33,422 nt of DNA from JBAXHO01 sp037138855 (GCA_037138855.1 JBAXHO010000018.1:1-33422); one strand, 5' to 3'. Counted from the first letter of the stretch, positions 7,765 through 17,238 are shown. The notes: generated by a model from the sequence alone, not told the origin. Program-made: numbers and translations.

Positions 7765-9555
7765 TTATTGGATAACGTGCTGGAACAAACCAACTATCCA
7801 ATGCAGTAATTTACTCGGGTATTGAAAATAAAAAATGTCTTTGAAAATAATTAGCAATGAAAAAATCATAATTCCCCAAAAAGCAATGATGGCAATTTTT
7901 TCCTGCTTTGAAGCAGATAATGGTTTACCCCGCAATTTCTCCAAAATCAAAAACATCACATGTCCGCCATCCAGCAAAGGAATTGGTAAAATATTCATAA
8001 TAGCGATGGCCGAACTTAAAAATGCTGTTAAATTAATGATGCTCATAAAATCATTTAGCTTAACTAAATCATTAGTAAAATAAGCTATTGTCACTACACT
8101 ACCTACACTTTCTGATACCGGTTTGATACTTTTTTTCTTCACTGATTCAGCAATTTTTACTGCCAAACCTTGAAAATTATAACAATTAATATTTATCGTA
8201 TGGGCAATTGGACTAAACCATTTATGATCTGAATAGTCCAAAGTAACATATTGTTTATCAAGGAAGAGATCATTGGGGACCATAGAAATTCCTAAAATGG
8301 GTTTGTCAGAATCAGGAACTGCTACAGCAGCAGTAATTATCTCATTTTTTTCAAAATCAAAATATTCCAGATCAATAGTTTTAGCTACATTGGCATCTCG
8401 GATTTGGGAAATCTGATTATTGGAAGTAATTGCCACTCCATTAAAACGTAAAATCATACTGTATGGCTTAATTTTAGCAAGTGCTGCAGGACTATCTTTG
8501 GTAATATCAGCAATAAAAACTTTATTTTTTGCATCAAGATCAAGATTGGAAGCTATGCCATCACCATTTAAGATTAACTTTGTTTCAATAAATTTTCCTT
8601 TTCGTAAAGATAATAATTTCACTCCAAGCTCTTGATTGGGTTTTGATTGTAAATATTCTTCCAAAACATCCTGATTGGTAAAAACCTGATTATCAATACT
8701 AATAATCAAACTATCTTTCAGTTCCTGATCACCATTATTGATGGTAATCAACTGTAATAATTTATCATTGGTAATAGCACCAATACTTACTGGCTTTGTC
8801 AGATATGGAAAAACTGTCAGATAATGATTTATTGGTAAAATAAATGCAAAAATCACAATAGCCAAAATCAAATTCATCGTAACCCCACCAACCATAATGG
8901 CCATTTTATTCCAAAATGATACATTATCATAGTTACCCGGATGTTGAGGAAAATAACTCCAGGCAAAATAATTACTAAGTAAAGTATAATCTCCTTTATT
9001 TAGAAGTTTTTCCTGATCTAAAATATATTGACGCACTACCTCATAACGGGCAGTTTTCAAGTGAATCTTTCCCTGTTGAAAAATTTTTTTAATTTTTTGT
9101 AGATCCTGATCAGGGAGGTGCTTGGGAAAATAATAATAGGCAAAATAATTTTCCAGCAATGCTAATTCTTTTTCAGATACTTTTCCCTTTTGCTGATGAA
9201 CAAACTCCTCAACTGCTGCAAAGCTAGCTGTTTTCAAATCAATTTTCGCCTGAGAAAAAATTGCCTTAATTTGAATAAGTTCATCAGGAAAAATATGTTT
9301 CTTTCCGATCCGCTGTAAACTACTACCATCTTGATCACCAGCCATTTTTACATATCCTCCAAGAGGAAAAAGATTTATCCGGTATTCGGTTTCGCGATAT
9401 TTCCAGCCAAAAAGTTTAGGACCAAAACCAAAAGCAAACTCATCGATCAAGACCCCTGCCCTTTTAGAAATCAAAAAATGTCCACCTTCATGAACAAAAA
9501 CTAATAATCCAAAAATCGCTATTAATACAACCACTGTTATCAAAAATTGGATCAT
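7765..9555 (-). CDS. rseP: RseP-like site-2 (S2P) zinc metalloprotease with duplicated insert
   Basis: This M50 intramembrane protease cleaves membrane proteins within the bilayer. TM1 carries the zinc motif HEGGH at residues 22-26. The membrane-reentrant loop NLFPLGGYVKMAGD spans 61-74, TM2 begins near 218 (KMAIMVGGVTMNLILA), a PDZ-like region lies around 330-425, and the third ligand motif NILPIPLLDGGH is at 521-532. At 596 residues it is much longer than typical RseP (about 350-450). Most of the excess is a soluble segment at 90-210 made of two similar 58-residue units. It follows frr by 62 nt. The cdsA/dxr/uppS genes often found between frr and rseP are missing. The natural substrate is unknown. 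Confidence 0.93.
   Translation of the reverse strand: MIQFLITVVVLIAIFGLLVFVHEGGHFLISKRAGVLIDEFAFGFGPKLFGWKYRETEYRINLFPLGGYVKMAGDQDGSSLQRIGKKHIFPDELIQIKAIFSQAKIDLKTASFAAVEEFVHQQKGKVSEKELALLENYFAYYYFPKHLPDQDLQKIKKIFQQGKIHLKTARYEVVRQYILDQEKLLNKGDYTLLSNYFAWSYFPQHPGNYDNVSFWNKMAIMVGGVTMNLILAIVIFAFILPINHYLTVFPYLTKPVSIGAITNDKLLQLITINNGDQELKDSLIISIDNQVFTNQDVLEEYLQSKPNQELGVKLLSLRKGKFIETKLILNGDGIASNLDLDAKNKVFIADITKDSPAALAKIKPYSMILRFNGVAITSNNQISQIRDANVAKTIDLEYFDFEKNEIITAAVAVPDSDKPILGISMVPNDLFLDKQYVTLDYSDHKWFSPIAHTININCYNFQGLAVKIAESVKKKSIKPVSESVGSVVTIAYFTNDLVKLNDFMSIINLTAFLSSAIAIMNILPIPLLDGGHVMFLILEKLRGKPLSASKQEKIAIIAFWGIMIFSLLIIFKDIFYFQYPSKLLHWIVGLFQHVIQ
8929..9279 (-). repeat. Two tandem 58-residue repeats inside the S2P protease
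   Basis: Unit 1 is residues 93-150 (9106-9279) and unit 2 is residues 152-209 (8929-9102). Ungapped alignment gives 24 identities in 58 by my count. Shared landmarks are IKxIFxQxKIxLKTA at the start and LLxNYFAxxYFPxH at the end. The units replace the short link that normally joins the reentrant loop to TM2. Confidence 0.85.
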
Positions 9556-9617
9556 CTCAAATCTAAATAAAATAAAAATGCCACAGCAATATTACAAATT
9601 ACTTCTCAGAAAATATT

Positions 9618-10172
9618 TTAAACGCGGAGTAAATCAGCTTCTTTTTCTTTACCAATAATTTCTACCTGCTCATTAGAATTATCTACCATGTGTTGTAGCT
9701 CTTTTACCTTGCGATCATAGTCATCTTCAGTTAAAATTCCTTCTTTTTTCTCTTCTTCCAAACCAATGATAACTTCTTTACGAATTTGACGGATGGTAAT
9801 TCTCTCTTCTTCCAATTTTACTTTCATAAGTTTGATATATTCCAGTCTACGCTCTTCAGTGAGTGCTGGAATGGGTAGACGGATATTTCCACCATCAACA
9901 GTGGGATTAATACCTAAGCCAGCAAATTCAAGAGTTTTTTTCACAGTTTCTAGGTTGCCTTTATCCCATGGTTGCACGATCAACAAAGTAGGATCAGCAA
10001 CAAAAATATTTGCCAATTGCTTTAAAGGCATTTTTTGACCATAAGCATCAATAATGATATTTTCGACAAGACCAGTACTAGCTCTACCAGCCCTAATTCC
10101 TGAAAGTTCAGTTTGAAGATGTGCTAATGCCGTTGAAAATTTTTCTTCAGCTTGAGTAAATGTAATCCGCAT
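9618..10172 (-). CDS. frr: Ribosome recycling factor
   Basis: The 184-residue protein matches RRF end to end. The N-terminal helix contains LQTELSGIRAGRAS, followed by the beta domain (PLKQLANIFVADP, LLIVQPWDK), NPTVDGGNIRLPIPALTEERR, and a long C-terminal helix ending LLRV. With EF-G it splits post-termination ribosomes. It lies 51 nt below tsf. pyrH, which usually separates tsf and frr, is absent from the cluster. No Shine-Dalgarno sequence precedes the ATG. Confidence 0.97.
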   Translation of the reverse strand: MRITFTQAEEKFSTALAHLQTELSGIRAGRASTGLVENIIIDAYGQKMPLKQLANIFVADPTLLIVQPWDKGNLETVKKTLEFAGLGINPTVDGGNIRLPIPALTEERRLEYIKLMKVKLEEERITIRQIRKEVIIGLEEEKKEGILTEDDYDRKVKELQHMVDNSNEQVEIIGKEKEADLLRV

Positions 10173-10223
10173 AAATGTATTTGTGAAAAGTAAATTTTGC
10201 TAATTACAATCTAACAAAATTTC

Positions 10224-10832
10224 TTATAATCCACAAGAAGCTGGCTCAGCAATTTGAAATCTACAAAATCTACCAATTTCAATTTTTTCTCCAATTGCAC
10301 TAATAGTCTCATTGATTAAATCTTGAATTTTTTTTGATTCATCTCGAACATATCTTTGCTCAAGTAAAACTACTTCTTCATAATATTTTACCAGTTTACC
10401 CTCAACAATTTTTTCACGGATTTCTACTGGTTTCTTTTCATCAATATTCATTCCAGCTAATGCTTTTTCTTTATTTAATTCATCAACTGGAATATTATCT
10501 TTGGAAATATATCGTGGATTTGTAGCAGCAATATGAATTGCCAAATCATTTGCAAGTTTGCGAAATTTCTCATTTCTAGCAGTAAAGTCTGTTTCAGAAT
10601 TTAATTCCACAAGCACACCAATAGTGCCTTCACCATGAATATAATAAGCAATATAACCATTATCAGCTGATTTACCTGATCGTTTTGCAGCTTTAAGCAT
10701 GCCTTTTTCGCGTAAATAATTAATTGATTTATCAATATCACCATTTGAATGATCCAATGCTTCTTTGACTACTGTAACTCCTGCACCAGTTAAACGGCGC
10801 AATTCCTTAATTTGCTCTAATGTAATTGGCAT
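10224..10832 (-). CDS. tsf: Translation elongation factor Ts
   Basis: The 202-residue protein has the N-terminal UBA-like domain (IKELRRLTGAGVTVVKEAL, with the GDIDKSINYLREKGMLKAAKR helix) and one core domain with VELNSETDFTARNEKF, the EF-Tu-contacting TDF motif. It ends ISAIGEKIEIGRFCRFQIAE, as in the shorter one-core-lobe EF-Ts proteins, versus about 283 residues in E. coli. It promotes nucleotide exchange on EF-Tu. It follows rpsB by 35 nt, the usual order. Confidence 0.96.
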   Translation of the reverse strand: MPITLEQIKELRRLTGAGVTVVKEALDHSNGDIDKSINYLREKGMLKAAKRSGKSADNGYIAYYIHGEGTIGVLVELNSETDFTARNEKFRKLANDLAIHIAATNPRYISKDNIPVDELNKEKALAGMNIDEKKPVEIREKIVEGKLVKYYEEVVLLEQRYVRDESKKIQDLINETISAIGEKIEIGRFCRFQIAEPASCGL

Positions 10833-10867
10833 ATTATTATAGTAAAAAGTAATATCAGATTACTAAA

Positions 10868-11845
10868 TTATTCCTTAGTTCTAGTTTTCTCAGCCTTTTT
10901 AATTTTTATTGTTTCCGCTTCTTTTTGAATTGATTCCAACATTCCTTTTTTATCTTGCGATTTAGCTTTTCCTGTTTTTAATTTTTGAGTTAGTTGTACT
11001 ACTGGAGTAACTGCTAACACTCGCTTTGGTGCTTCAGTAGAAACTATTTCAGCTACTTCTGCCTCAGTGCCTTGTGACTTAACAATTTTAATATCTTCTT
11101 TGGCATAATCTTTATAAAAATGTCTGACGCCACGACCTTGATTACCTTTTTTAACAGCAGCTGCAATTAAGCTAATGATTAATTTAATAGAACTCAATGC
11201 ATCATCATTTGCTGGGATCACATAATCCACAACAGTAGGATCAGAATTGGTATCTACCATGGCTACTACAGGAATTTTCAACTTTCTTGCTTCTTTCACT
11301 GCATTTCTTTCATAATGTGAATCTACGATCACCACGACTTTAGGAAAACGATCCATTTTCTTAATCCCCTCATAGAGACGATTCATTTTTGCCCAGTCTT
11401 TTTTCATTTGTGAGACCTCAAATTTTGTACGATCTTGAACTCCTGTTTCAAATTCACTTTCTAAGGCATTAAATTGTTTTAAACTTTTTTTAATTAATTC
11501 GAAATTAGTGAGCAGACCACCTGGCCAACGTGTAGTGATATAATATGCTCCTGCTTCCATTGCAGCCTCTTTTACAATTTCACTTGCTTGTCTCTTGGTA
11601 CCTACGAAAAGCAAATCACCGGTGGCAGCTGCTTTTGCCAAAAAGTCTAAAGCAGTTTCCAACATTGGTAAAGTTTTGGTGAGATCGATAATATGAATGT
11701 TACCTCTTTTGGTGAAAATATATTCACGCATTTTTGGATTCCATTTGTTCACCTGATGTCCGAATTGTGAACCAGCTTTCAAAAATAATTGCATTTCTGG
11801 AATTGAAGTTTTAACTGTAACTTCGACAGGATTGGGATTTGTCAT
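10868..11845 (-). CDS. rpsB: Small ribosomal subunit protein uS2 with long C-terminal extension
   Basis: The product has 325 residues, versus about 240 for typical uS2. The S2 core runs from MQLFLKAGSQFGHQVNKWNP through RWPGGLLTNF, FPKVVVIVDSHYERNAVKEA, MVDTNSDPTVVDYVIPANDDA and SIKLIISLIAAA. After about residue 245 comes a Lys/Glu/Thr-rich tail of roughly 80 residues, probably disordered. uS2 binds the 30S platform-body junction. It has one of only two convincing Shine-Dalgarno sequences in the window, a likely promoter overlapping the topA stop, and a possible structured leader. It heads the rpsB-tsf-frr-rseP group. Confidence 0.96.
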   Translation of the reverse strand: MTNPNPVEVTVKTSIPEMQLFLKAGSQFGHQVNKWNPKMREYIFTKRGNIHIIDLTKTLPMLETALDFLAKAAATGDLLFVGTKRQASEIVKEAAMEAGAYYITTRWPGGLLTNFELIKKSLKQFNALESEFETGVQDRTKFEVSQMKKDWAKMNRLYEGIKKMDRFPKVVVIVDSHYERNAVKEARKLKIPVVAMVDTNSDPTVVDYVIPANDDALSSIKLIISLIAAAVKKGNQGRGVRHFYKDYAKEDIKIVKSQGTEAEVAEIVSTEAPKRVLAVTPVVQLTQKLKTGKAKSQDKKGMLESIQKEAETIKIKKAEKTRTKE

Positions 11846-11851
11846 AATAAA

Positions 11852-11858
11852 CTCCTTT
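11852..11858 (-). promoter_or_regulatory. Shine-Dalgarno sequence of rpsB
   Basis: AAAGGAG on the - strand lies 6 nt before the rpsB ATG. A second purine run, TGGAGG, occurs about 8 nt further upstream. Confidence 0.75.
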
Positions 11859-11867
11859 TATAACCTC

Positions 11868-11909
11868 CACTCGCATGGCCAATGATCTGGCAAAGGAAAT
11901 TTGCAAGTG
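11868..11909 (-). promoter_or_regulatory. Possible structured leader of rpsB
   Basis: On the - strand CACTTGC (11903-11909) can pair with GCGAGTG (11868-11874), allowing one G-T pair. An inner GCCA/TGGC pair surrounds GATCAT. The structure ends just before the ribosome-binding region. A role in S2 feedback control is inference; no match to a known S2 leader family can be claimed. Confidence 0.35.
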
Positions 11910-11936
11910 TGTGTATTAAATAAAAATATGTTTGTA

Positions 11937-11964
11937 ATTATAGCATAACCGGAAACTTACGCAA
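11937..11964 (-). promoter_or_regulatory. Predicted promoter of rpsB
   Basis: On the - strand TTGCGT (11959-11964) lies 16 nt upstream of a perfect TATAAT (11937-11942). The -35 overlaps the last codons of topA (stop at 11957). The transcript would start near 11930. Confidence 0.5.
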
Positions 11965-14200
11965 CTCCCAGTTCTAACTTTTTTGCTTTTACTTCTTTCA
12001 CATTGACACGAATCACTTCTTTCACCTCAGGATATTTTGCATGAGCCCAAAATTCGCCAAAACGACCTCTTCGTAAAATCATTTCTGAGCCATCTTTTGC
12101 CTTGGGAATTTCACCGTAGATCTGTTTTTGAATTGACAGCAATAATTTCAAAGGCTGAGCATCTTTAACTTTGGGATAATCAGGATGTGCCCAGAATTGA
12201 CCAAATCGACCTCTTTTCAATACATAATTCCTCTTATCATCAGTTAAAGGTGCTTTTTTATATAATTTCTGAAAAGCTGGTGTTTCACTTTCTTTAGCAA
12301 TATCAGCTTCGGATTTTCCTTCCATAGAAAGCATTCCTTTGCATTCAGGAAATTTGGCACAACTCAAAAACTTACCAAACCGTCCCAATTTTATGTTCAT
12401 TTTACCTTTACAATCCGGACATTTTATTTTACTGGTACCTAAAATCGTAAAATCTTCTTTTTTAATTTCCTGCTCAGATCTCTCCAGCTGTTTAATTAAA
12501 GGCTGATAATATTTATTTAATACTTCCACATATGATAACTTACCAGTGGCAATAGCATCCAATTCATCTTCCACGCTAGCAGTAAAGCCTGTATCCACAA
12601 TTTCTTTAAAATATTTTGTCAGTAATTTAATAACGATTATTCCAATATCTGTAGGAATCAAATATTTATTTATTTTTTCAACATATTTTCGGACAATAAT
12701 TGTCGAGATTATCGAGGCATATGTAGAAGGTCGTCCAATACCAAAAGCTTCAAGAGCTTTTATCAAACTGGCTTCTGAATATCGTGCCGGTGGCTGAGTG
12801 AATTTTTGTAAAGCTAAAAACTGAGTAGCATATAATAAACTACCTACCGATATATCAGGTAATTGAAACTCGGACACTTGCATATTATATATTTTTAAAA
12901 ACCCAGGGAAAAGAATCCTTTGGCCATTCACCTGTAACTGGTAATCACCTGCAGAAACAACTAACACACTGGTTTCTAATTCAGCTTCCTTCATCTGACA
13001 AGCTACTGCTCTACTCCAAATCAAATCATATAATTGTTTCTCCTTACCAGTCAAAGTAAGTGTACTGGAATTCATATAGGCGCTAGTGGGACGAATCGCT
13101 TCATGAGCCTCCTGAGCTAATTTTGATTTTGTAGCATAAAACTTTTTCTGTGAAGGTAAATATTGTCCACCTACCTTTTCCTGAATATATTTACGAATTT
13201 CAATCACTGCTTTATCTGCCATATGGACAGAATCAGTTCTCATATAAGTAATGAAACCAGCTTCATATAATTTCTGAGCTATGCGCATAGTTTCCTTAGC
13301 ACTAAGTCCAATTTTTCCTGAAGCAGTTTGCTGTAAAGTACTTGTAGTAAAAGGCGGCTTGGGATATCGTAATACTTTTTTACTCGTTTTATCAGACACA
13401 ATTAAATTTTGTTGGGATATTTCTGAGATGATTCTTTCTGCTTGTTTTTTATCTTTAACTAGCAACTTTTTATTTTTATATTTTACTAATTCCAATTGAA
13501 TTATATCTGGATTAATAACTGGAACTATTTCGATTTTGTCATCACTTGCATTTTGAATTTTAATCACTGGTTTGGAATTTGACTTTTTAGTTTGTGCATC
13601 TACTTTAAGATCCCAATATTCATCTGGTTTGAAAATATTTCTTTCTGCTTCACGGTCTACAATCAATTTCAAAGCCACAGATTGGACACGACCAGCTGAT
13701 AGGCCATAGCGAATTTTCTTCCATAGTAAAGGTGAAAGTTTATAACCAACAATACGATCCAAAACTCTGCGAGCCTGTTGTGCATCTACCAGATTAATAT
13801 CAATTTTTCTAGGATTTGCCAAAGCAGCCTGTACAGCTTCTTTTGTAATTTCAGTAAAAACAATTCTAGATAATTTGGTATCAGCCTTTTTCAATTTGCC
13901 TTTTTCAGTAATCAACTTGAGCTCTCTGGCAATATGCCAGCCAATTGCTTCCCCCTCACGATCAGGGTCCACTGCTAGAATCAAACCTGTTTTACCTACA
14001 TAAGCCTTTTTGATATCTTGTAAAGCTTTTTCTTTACTTACAATATACTTAGGCTTAAAATTTTTTTCCAGATCTACTCCCAATTCTGACTTGGGTAAAT
14101 CTACTACGTGCCCTTTAGAAGCAATTACCTGATATCCTTTACCAAGATATTTCTCAATTGTCTTAGCTTTGGCTGGTGATTCTACAATAACTAATTGCAT
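11957..14200 (-). CDS. topA: DNA topoisomerase I (type IA)
   Basis: The 747-residue enzyme begins with the Toprim domain (LVIVESPAKAKTIEKYLG; catalytic acidic motif DPDREGE at 78-84). LSAGRVQSVALKLI is at 168-180, and the nucleophilic tyrosine is Tyr319 in GFITYMRTDS. The C-terminus has one four-cysteine zinc ribbon (CPDC...CAKFPEC) followed by two GRFGxFWAH repeats. It relaxes negative supercoils. It follows dprA, a common pair (dprA-topA). The ATG start has no Shine-Dalgarno sequence, with a 112-nt AT-rich gap upstream. Confidence 0.97.
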   Translation of the reverse strand: MQLVIVESPAKAKTIEKYLGKGYQVIASKGHVVDLPKSELGVDLEKNFKPKYIVSKEKALQDIKKAYVGKTGLILAVDPDREGEAIGWHIARELKLITEKGKLKKADTKLSRIVFTEITKEAVQAALANPRKIDINLVDAQQARRVLDRIVGYKLSPLLWKKIRYGLSAGRVQSVALKLIVDREAERNIFKPDEYWDLKVDAQTKKSNSKPVIKIQNASDDKIEIVPVINPDIIQLELVKYKNKKLLVKDKKQAERIISEISQQNLIVSDKTSKKVLRYPKPPFTTSTLQQTASGKIGLSAKETMRIAQKLYEAGFITYMRTDSVHMADKAVIEIRKYIQEKVGGQYLPSQKKFYATKSKLAQEAHEAIRPTSAYMNSSTLTLTGKEKQLYDLIWSRAVACQMKEAELETSVLVVSAGDYQLQVNGQRILFPGFLKIYNMQVSEFQLPDISVGSLLYATQFLALQKFTQPPARYSEASLIKALEAFGIGRPSTYASIISTIIVRKYVEKINKYLIPTDIGIIVIKLLTKYFKEIVDTGFTASVEDELDAIATGKLSYVEVLNKYYQPLIKQLERSEQEIKKEDFTILGTSKIKCPDCKGKMNIKLGRFGKFLSCAKFPECKGMLSMEGKSEADIAKESETPAFQKLYKKAPLTDDKRNYVLKRGRFGQFWAHPDYPKVKDAQPLKLLLSIQKQIYGEIPKAKDGSEMILRRGRFGEFWAHAKYPEVKEVIRVNVKEVKAKKLELGVA

Positions 14201-14312
14201 TATTTCGAAATTAAAAAGAAATAGTATAGATTAATAACTTAAAAACAGCAAAATTAATATTTTTTCATTATTCCAATCAGAATTATTCAATATTGAAAGA
14301 ATTTAGTACTAA

Positions 14313-15374
14313 TTATTTACAAAGATAAGTACCAGTCAAATCTTTTAATATTATTGCTCTCAGCTCCAGCTTAGTTAATAAATTTGTTACCTGATCACGT
14401 TCATATTCTGATTCGGACACAATTCTTTCCAGAGTATTGACACGATTTCTGATCAACTCTAATATCCTTGTTTCTGGCTCAGAAAGATTTGCAGTTATAA
14501 GTATTTTACTGGATATGTCAAGTTTTGGTTGGTTATCTTTAATATTATCCTCAGCAAATATCTGGCTTGAATTATAAATAATTTGTGCTTTATTATCATA
14601 AATCAGCTTATTGGATCCCAAGCATTGCAAATTAGTAATCTCGCCTGGTACTACCCAAACCTCCCGATTATAATGAAATGCCATATTTGCAGTGATCAAA
14701 GCACCACTTTTTTCTGGAGCTTCTACTACAATAGTTTTCATCGAAAGCCCTGCAATAATTCGATTCCGCTTTGGAAAATTCCAATCTGCATATGGATCAG
14801 TATAATATTCTGTTAACAATAACCCTCCAGCTGTTAAAATTTCTTCATAAACCTTTTTATTACTTTGCGGAAAAAAATCAGTTAGTTTAGTACCTAGTAC
14901 TGCAATGGTTTTCCCGTGAGAATTAATAGCTGTTTGATGTGCCAGCAAATCAATTCCTTTAGCTAAACCACTAACTATTATAAATCCATTCAATACAAAA
15001 TCCTCAACTAATAATTTAGTGGCTTTGGCACCATAATAGCTATGATTTCTGGTCCCTACTACACTGATTGTCTTGGAACTTTGTAATAAATTCAGATCAC
15101 CTTTGTAATATAAAACAATGGGAGGATCATTGATTTCACTCAATAATTTTGGATAGACTGTTTCCCCATAGACAAAATACTCATTCTCATCTAATTTTTC
15201 CAATATTGCTCTTTTCTCCGGCGAAATTTTAATATATGAAAAATTATTTAAAAATGTCAAGGCAGAACCGAATTTTTCAAGAATTTTTAGAAACTTTCCA
15301 CAGCTTATGCCTTCATAGTTTGCTAAAAACAAACGAGCTCTTTTTTCCTGATTTGATAAATTAGATGTTCTCAC
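14313..15374 (-). CDS. dprA: DNA processing protein DprA
   Basis: The Rossmann-like DprA core is clear: ISVVGTRNHSYYGAKA, VSGLAKGIDLLAHQTA, TIAVLGTKLTDFFPQSN, NFPKRNRIIAGLS, VVEAPEKSGALITA and VWVVPGEI. A C-terminal winged-helix-like segment (LIRNRVNTLERIVSESEYE) follows. DprA loads RecA on incoming single-stranded DNA during transformation. The frame is open further upstream to a TTG at 15497, but that would overlap mrdA by 137 nt. I chose the GTG at 15374, which gives 353 residues, a normal N-terminus and a 14-nt overlap with mrdA. The exact start is uncertain. Confidence 0.9.
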   Translation of the reverse strand: MRTSNLSNQEKRARLFLANYEGISCGKFLKILEKFGSALTFLNNFSYIKISPEKRAILEKLDENEYFVYGETVYPKLLSEINDPPIVLYYKGDLNLLQSSKTISVVGTRNHSYYGAKATKLLVEDFVLNGFIIVSGLAKGIDLLAHQTAINSHGKTIAVLGTKLTDFFPQSNKKVYEEILTAGGLLLTEYYTDPYADWNFPKRNRIIAGLSMKTIVVEAPEKSGALITANMAFHYNREVWVVPGEITNLQCLGSNKLIYDNKAQIIYNSSQIFAEDNIKDNQPKLDISSKILITANLSEPETRILELIRNRVNTLERIVSESEYERDQVTNLLTKLELRAIILKDLTGTYLCK

Positions 15375-17238
15375 AGCTGGTTGCAAAATCTTTATTGATA
15401 CAATTAATAAATTTTTGAATTGAAGGAACAGAATTGTATCCCCAATTACCCCATTGATGTAAAACAGTAAAACAATAATTTTTACCAGAGGCATCAAAAC
15501 ACCCCATCACCCATGAATGTGCCCCACAATATGGCTTACCATTTATCTGTTCACAAGTCTCAGCTGACCCGGTTTTGGCAATGATATTATTTGGTAAATC
15601 AGCTAATTTTCTTGCAGTACCAGTTTTTGCTGCCTGATGCATCCCCTCTTTAATAATTTGAAAAGTACTATCTTTAATTGCCAAATCACGAATCACTTGT
15701 GGCTCAATCGTTTTTATTAATACTCCCTGATCGTTGGAAATCTCTTTTACCAATCTTGGCTGCAATACTTTACCCTGATTATTTATCGTGGCTGCCACCA
15801 CAGTCATCTGAAGTGGCGTCACTGCTACAAAACCCTGACCAATAATGGCGTTACAAGTATCACCAATATACCAGGGCTGTTTCCATAGTTTTTCTTTCAG
15901 ATCCGGAGTAGCCATAGTCCCTTTTTGTTCACCAGGCAAATCAATTCCTGTCAAAACGCCAATACCATAATCGCTGGCATATTTATCAAGCTCAGCGATC
16001 CCCCCTTTATTTTGCAAATTCAAAGCCACATTACAAAAAAAAATATTACTGGATCTTGATAAAGCAGCGACAACATTTACTGATCCGATATAGGCTTTAT
16101 TGGCTTCACAAAACTGAATTTTACCTGGTAATTCCATACATCGATTAGAAAGATATTCTGTACTTTTATTTATCGTACCTGTTTCCAAACCAGTAGTAGC
16201 ACCAATTACTTTAAAAATTGAACCAGGTGGCAGTTGTGCTCCAATGACACGATTCATTTGAGGCTTTTTCGGATCATTTACTAATTCATTATAATTTGTA
16301 TAGCTGATCCCGTTTACAAAGAGATTATTATCAAAATTGGGAATGCTAACAAGTGCTACCACTTCGCCAGTATCACTATCCATGATGACTGCTGCACCAC
16401 CATACGCTTTAACTTTTTCTGCTTCAGAAGCCATAATATCAGTCAACTTTTCTTGCCATCGGCTGTCAATTGTTAAAGTTAGATTATTTCCATACTGCAT
16501 TGCTTTGGTCTGATAAGATTTATCTGCAATTCCTGCTGCGCTACTTATTACTTCAATGCCTGGAATACCCCGCAATTCCTGATCATATGATTTTTCAATC
16601 CCACTTTTCCCAACGCTGGCTTTGGAATATATCCCTTGATCAATATCTTCCTGTGAAGGATCTCCTGTATAACCAATTACATGTGCAAAATAATTACCAT
16701 CATTATATGTACGAACAGCCTCTACCTCGATAAATACCCCAGGTAATTCTCGAATCGCTCCGATACTATCAATATACTTATTAAAATCTATATCTTTTAA
16801 AACTGTAACTTTCTGAGCAGCAATTTTCTTTTCATTTTTATATACCAAATCATGATAATTATTATTTAATGCCTGTTGATCAATTTTAAAAACAGTGGCA
16901 ATATTATTTAAAACAGTTAATTCGTCCTCTGCTTTCAATTGTGTAGGATCAAGATAAAGTGTATACGAAGGAATATTGGATGCCAGCTTCACTCCATTAC
17001 GATCAAAAATTAAGCCTCTTGGTGGTAAATCTACTTTATTTATCGTACCGGTCACTGTAGCTTTTATCAAATATTCATCCCCTTTTATCACTTGTAACTG
17101 AAAAAGATTAAAGAAAATAAATCCAAAAACCGCAATTGTCACAAAATAAATTGGTAAGATTCTCCAACCTTGTTCTTTGCTTTTTCCAGAATGATATTCA
17201 TTATAAATAATATTCCGGTGTTTATTTCTTAAATACAT
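15361..17238 (-). CDS. mrdA: Penicillin-binding protein 2 (elongasome transpeptidase)
   Basis: This is a 625-residue class B PBP. A single TM lies at about residues 28-50. The dimerisation-domain motif PPRGLIFDRNG is at 72-82. Transpeptidase motifs are SIFK (340-343, nucleophile Ser340), SSN (396-398) and KTG (555-557). It cross-links peptidoglycan during side-wall growth and works with MreBCD, encoded just upstream. The start ATG lies 17 nt inside mreD, so translation is probably coupled. Several cysteines near the C-terminus (CEQ, YCGAH, MGCF, YCFTV) could form disulfides outside the membrane. No rodA is next to it in the window. Confidence 0.95.
   Translation of the reverse strand: MYLRNKHRNIIYNEYHSGKSKEQGWRILPIYFVTIAVFGFIFFNLFQLQVIKGDEYLIKATVTGTINKVDLPPRGLIFDRNGVKLASNIPSYTLYLDPTQLKAEDELTVLNNIATVFKIDQQALNNNYHDLVYKNEKKIAAQKVTVLKDIDFNKYIDSIGAIRELPGVFIEVEAVRTYNDGNYFAHVIGYTGDPSQEDIDQGIYSKASVGKSGIEKSYDQELRGIPGIEVISSAAGIADKSYQTKAMQYGNNLTLTIDSRWQEKLTDIMASEAEKVKAYGGAAVIMDSDTGEVVALVSIPNFDNNLFVNGISYTNYNELVNDPKKPQMNRVIGAQLPPGSIFKVIGATTGLETGTINKSTEYLSNRCMELPGKIQFCEANKAYIGSVNVVAALSRSSNIFFCNVALNLQNKGGIAELDKYASDYGIGVLTGIDLPGEQKGTMATPDLKEKLWKQPWYIGDTCNAIIGQGFVAVTPLQMTVVAATINNQGKVLQPRLVKEISNDQGVLIKTIEPQVIRDLAIKDSTFQIIKEGMHQAAKTGTARKLADLPNNIIAKTGSAETCEQINGKPYCGAHSWVMGCFDASGKNYCFTVLHQWGNWGYNSVPSIQKFINCINKDFATSCENI

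Noticed and set aside
15375..15497. 41-codon N-terminal extension of dprA starting at TTG
   Set aside because: It would overlap the mrdA coding region by 137 nt and adds hydrophobic residues not found in DprA.
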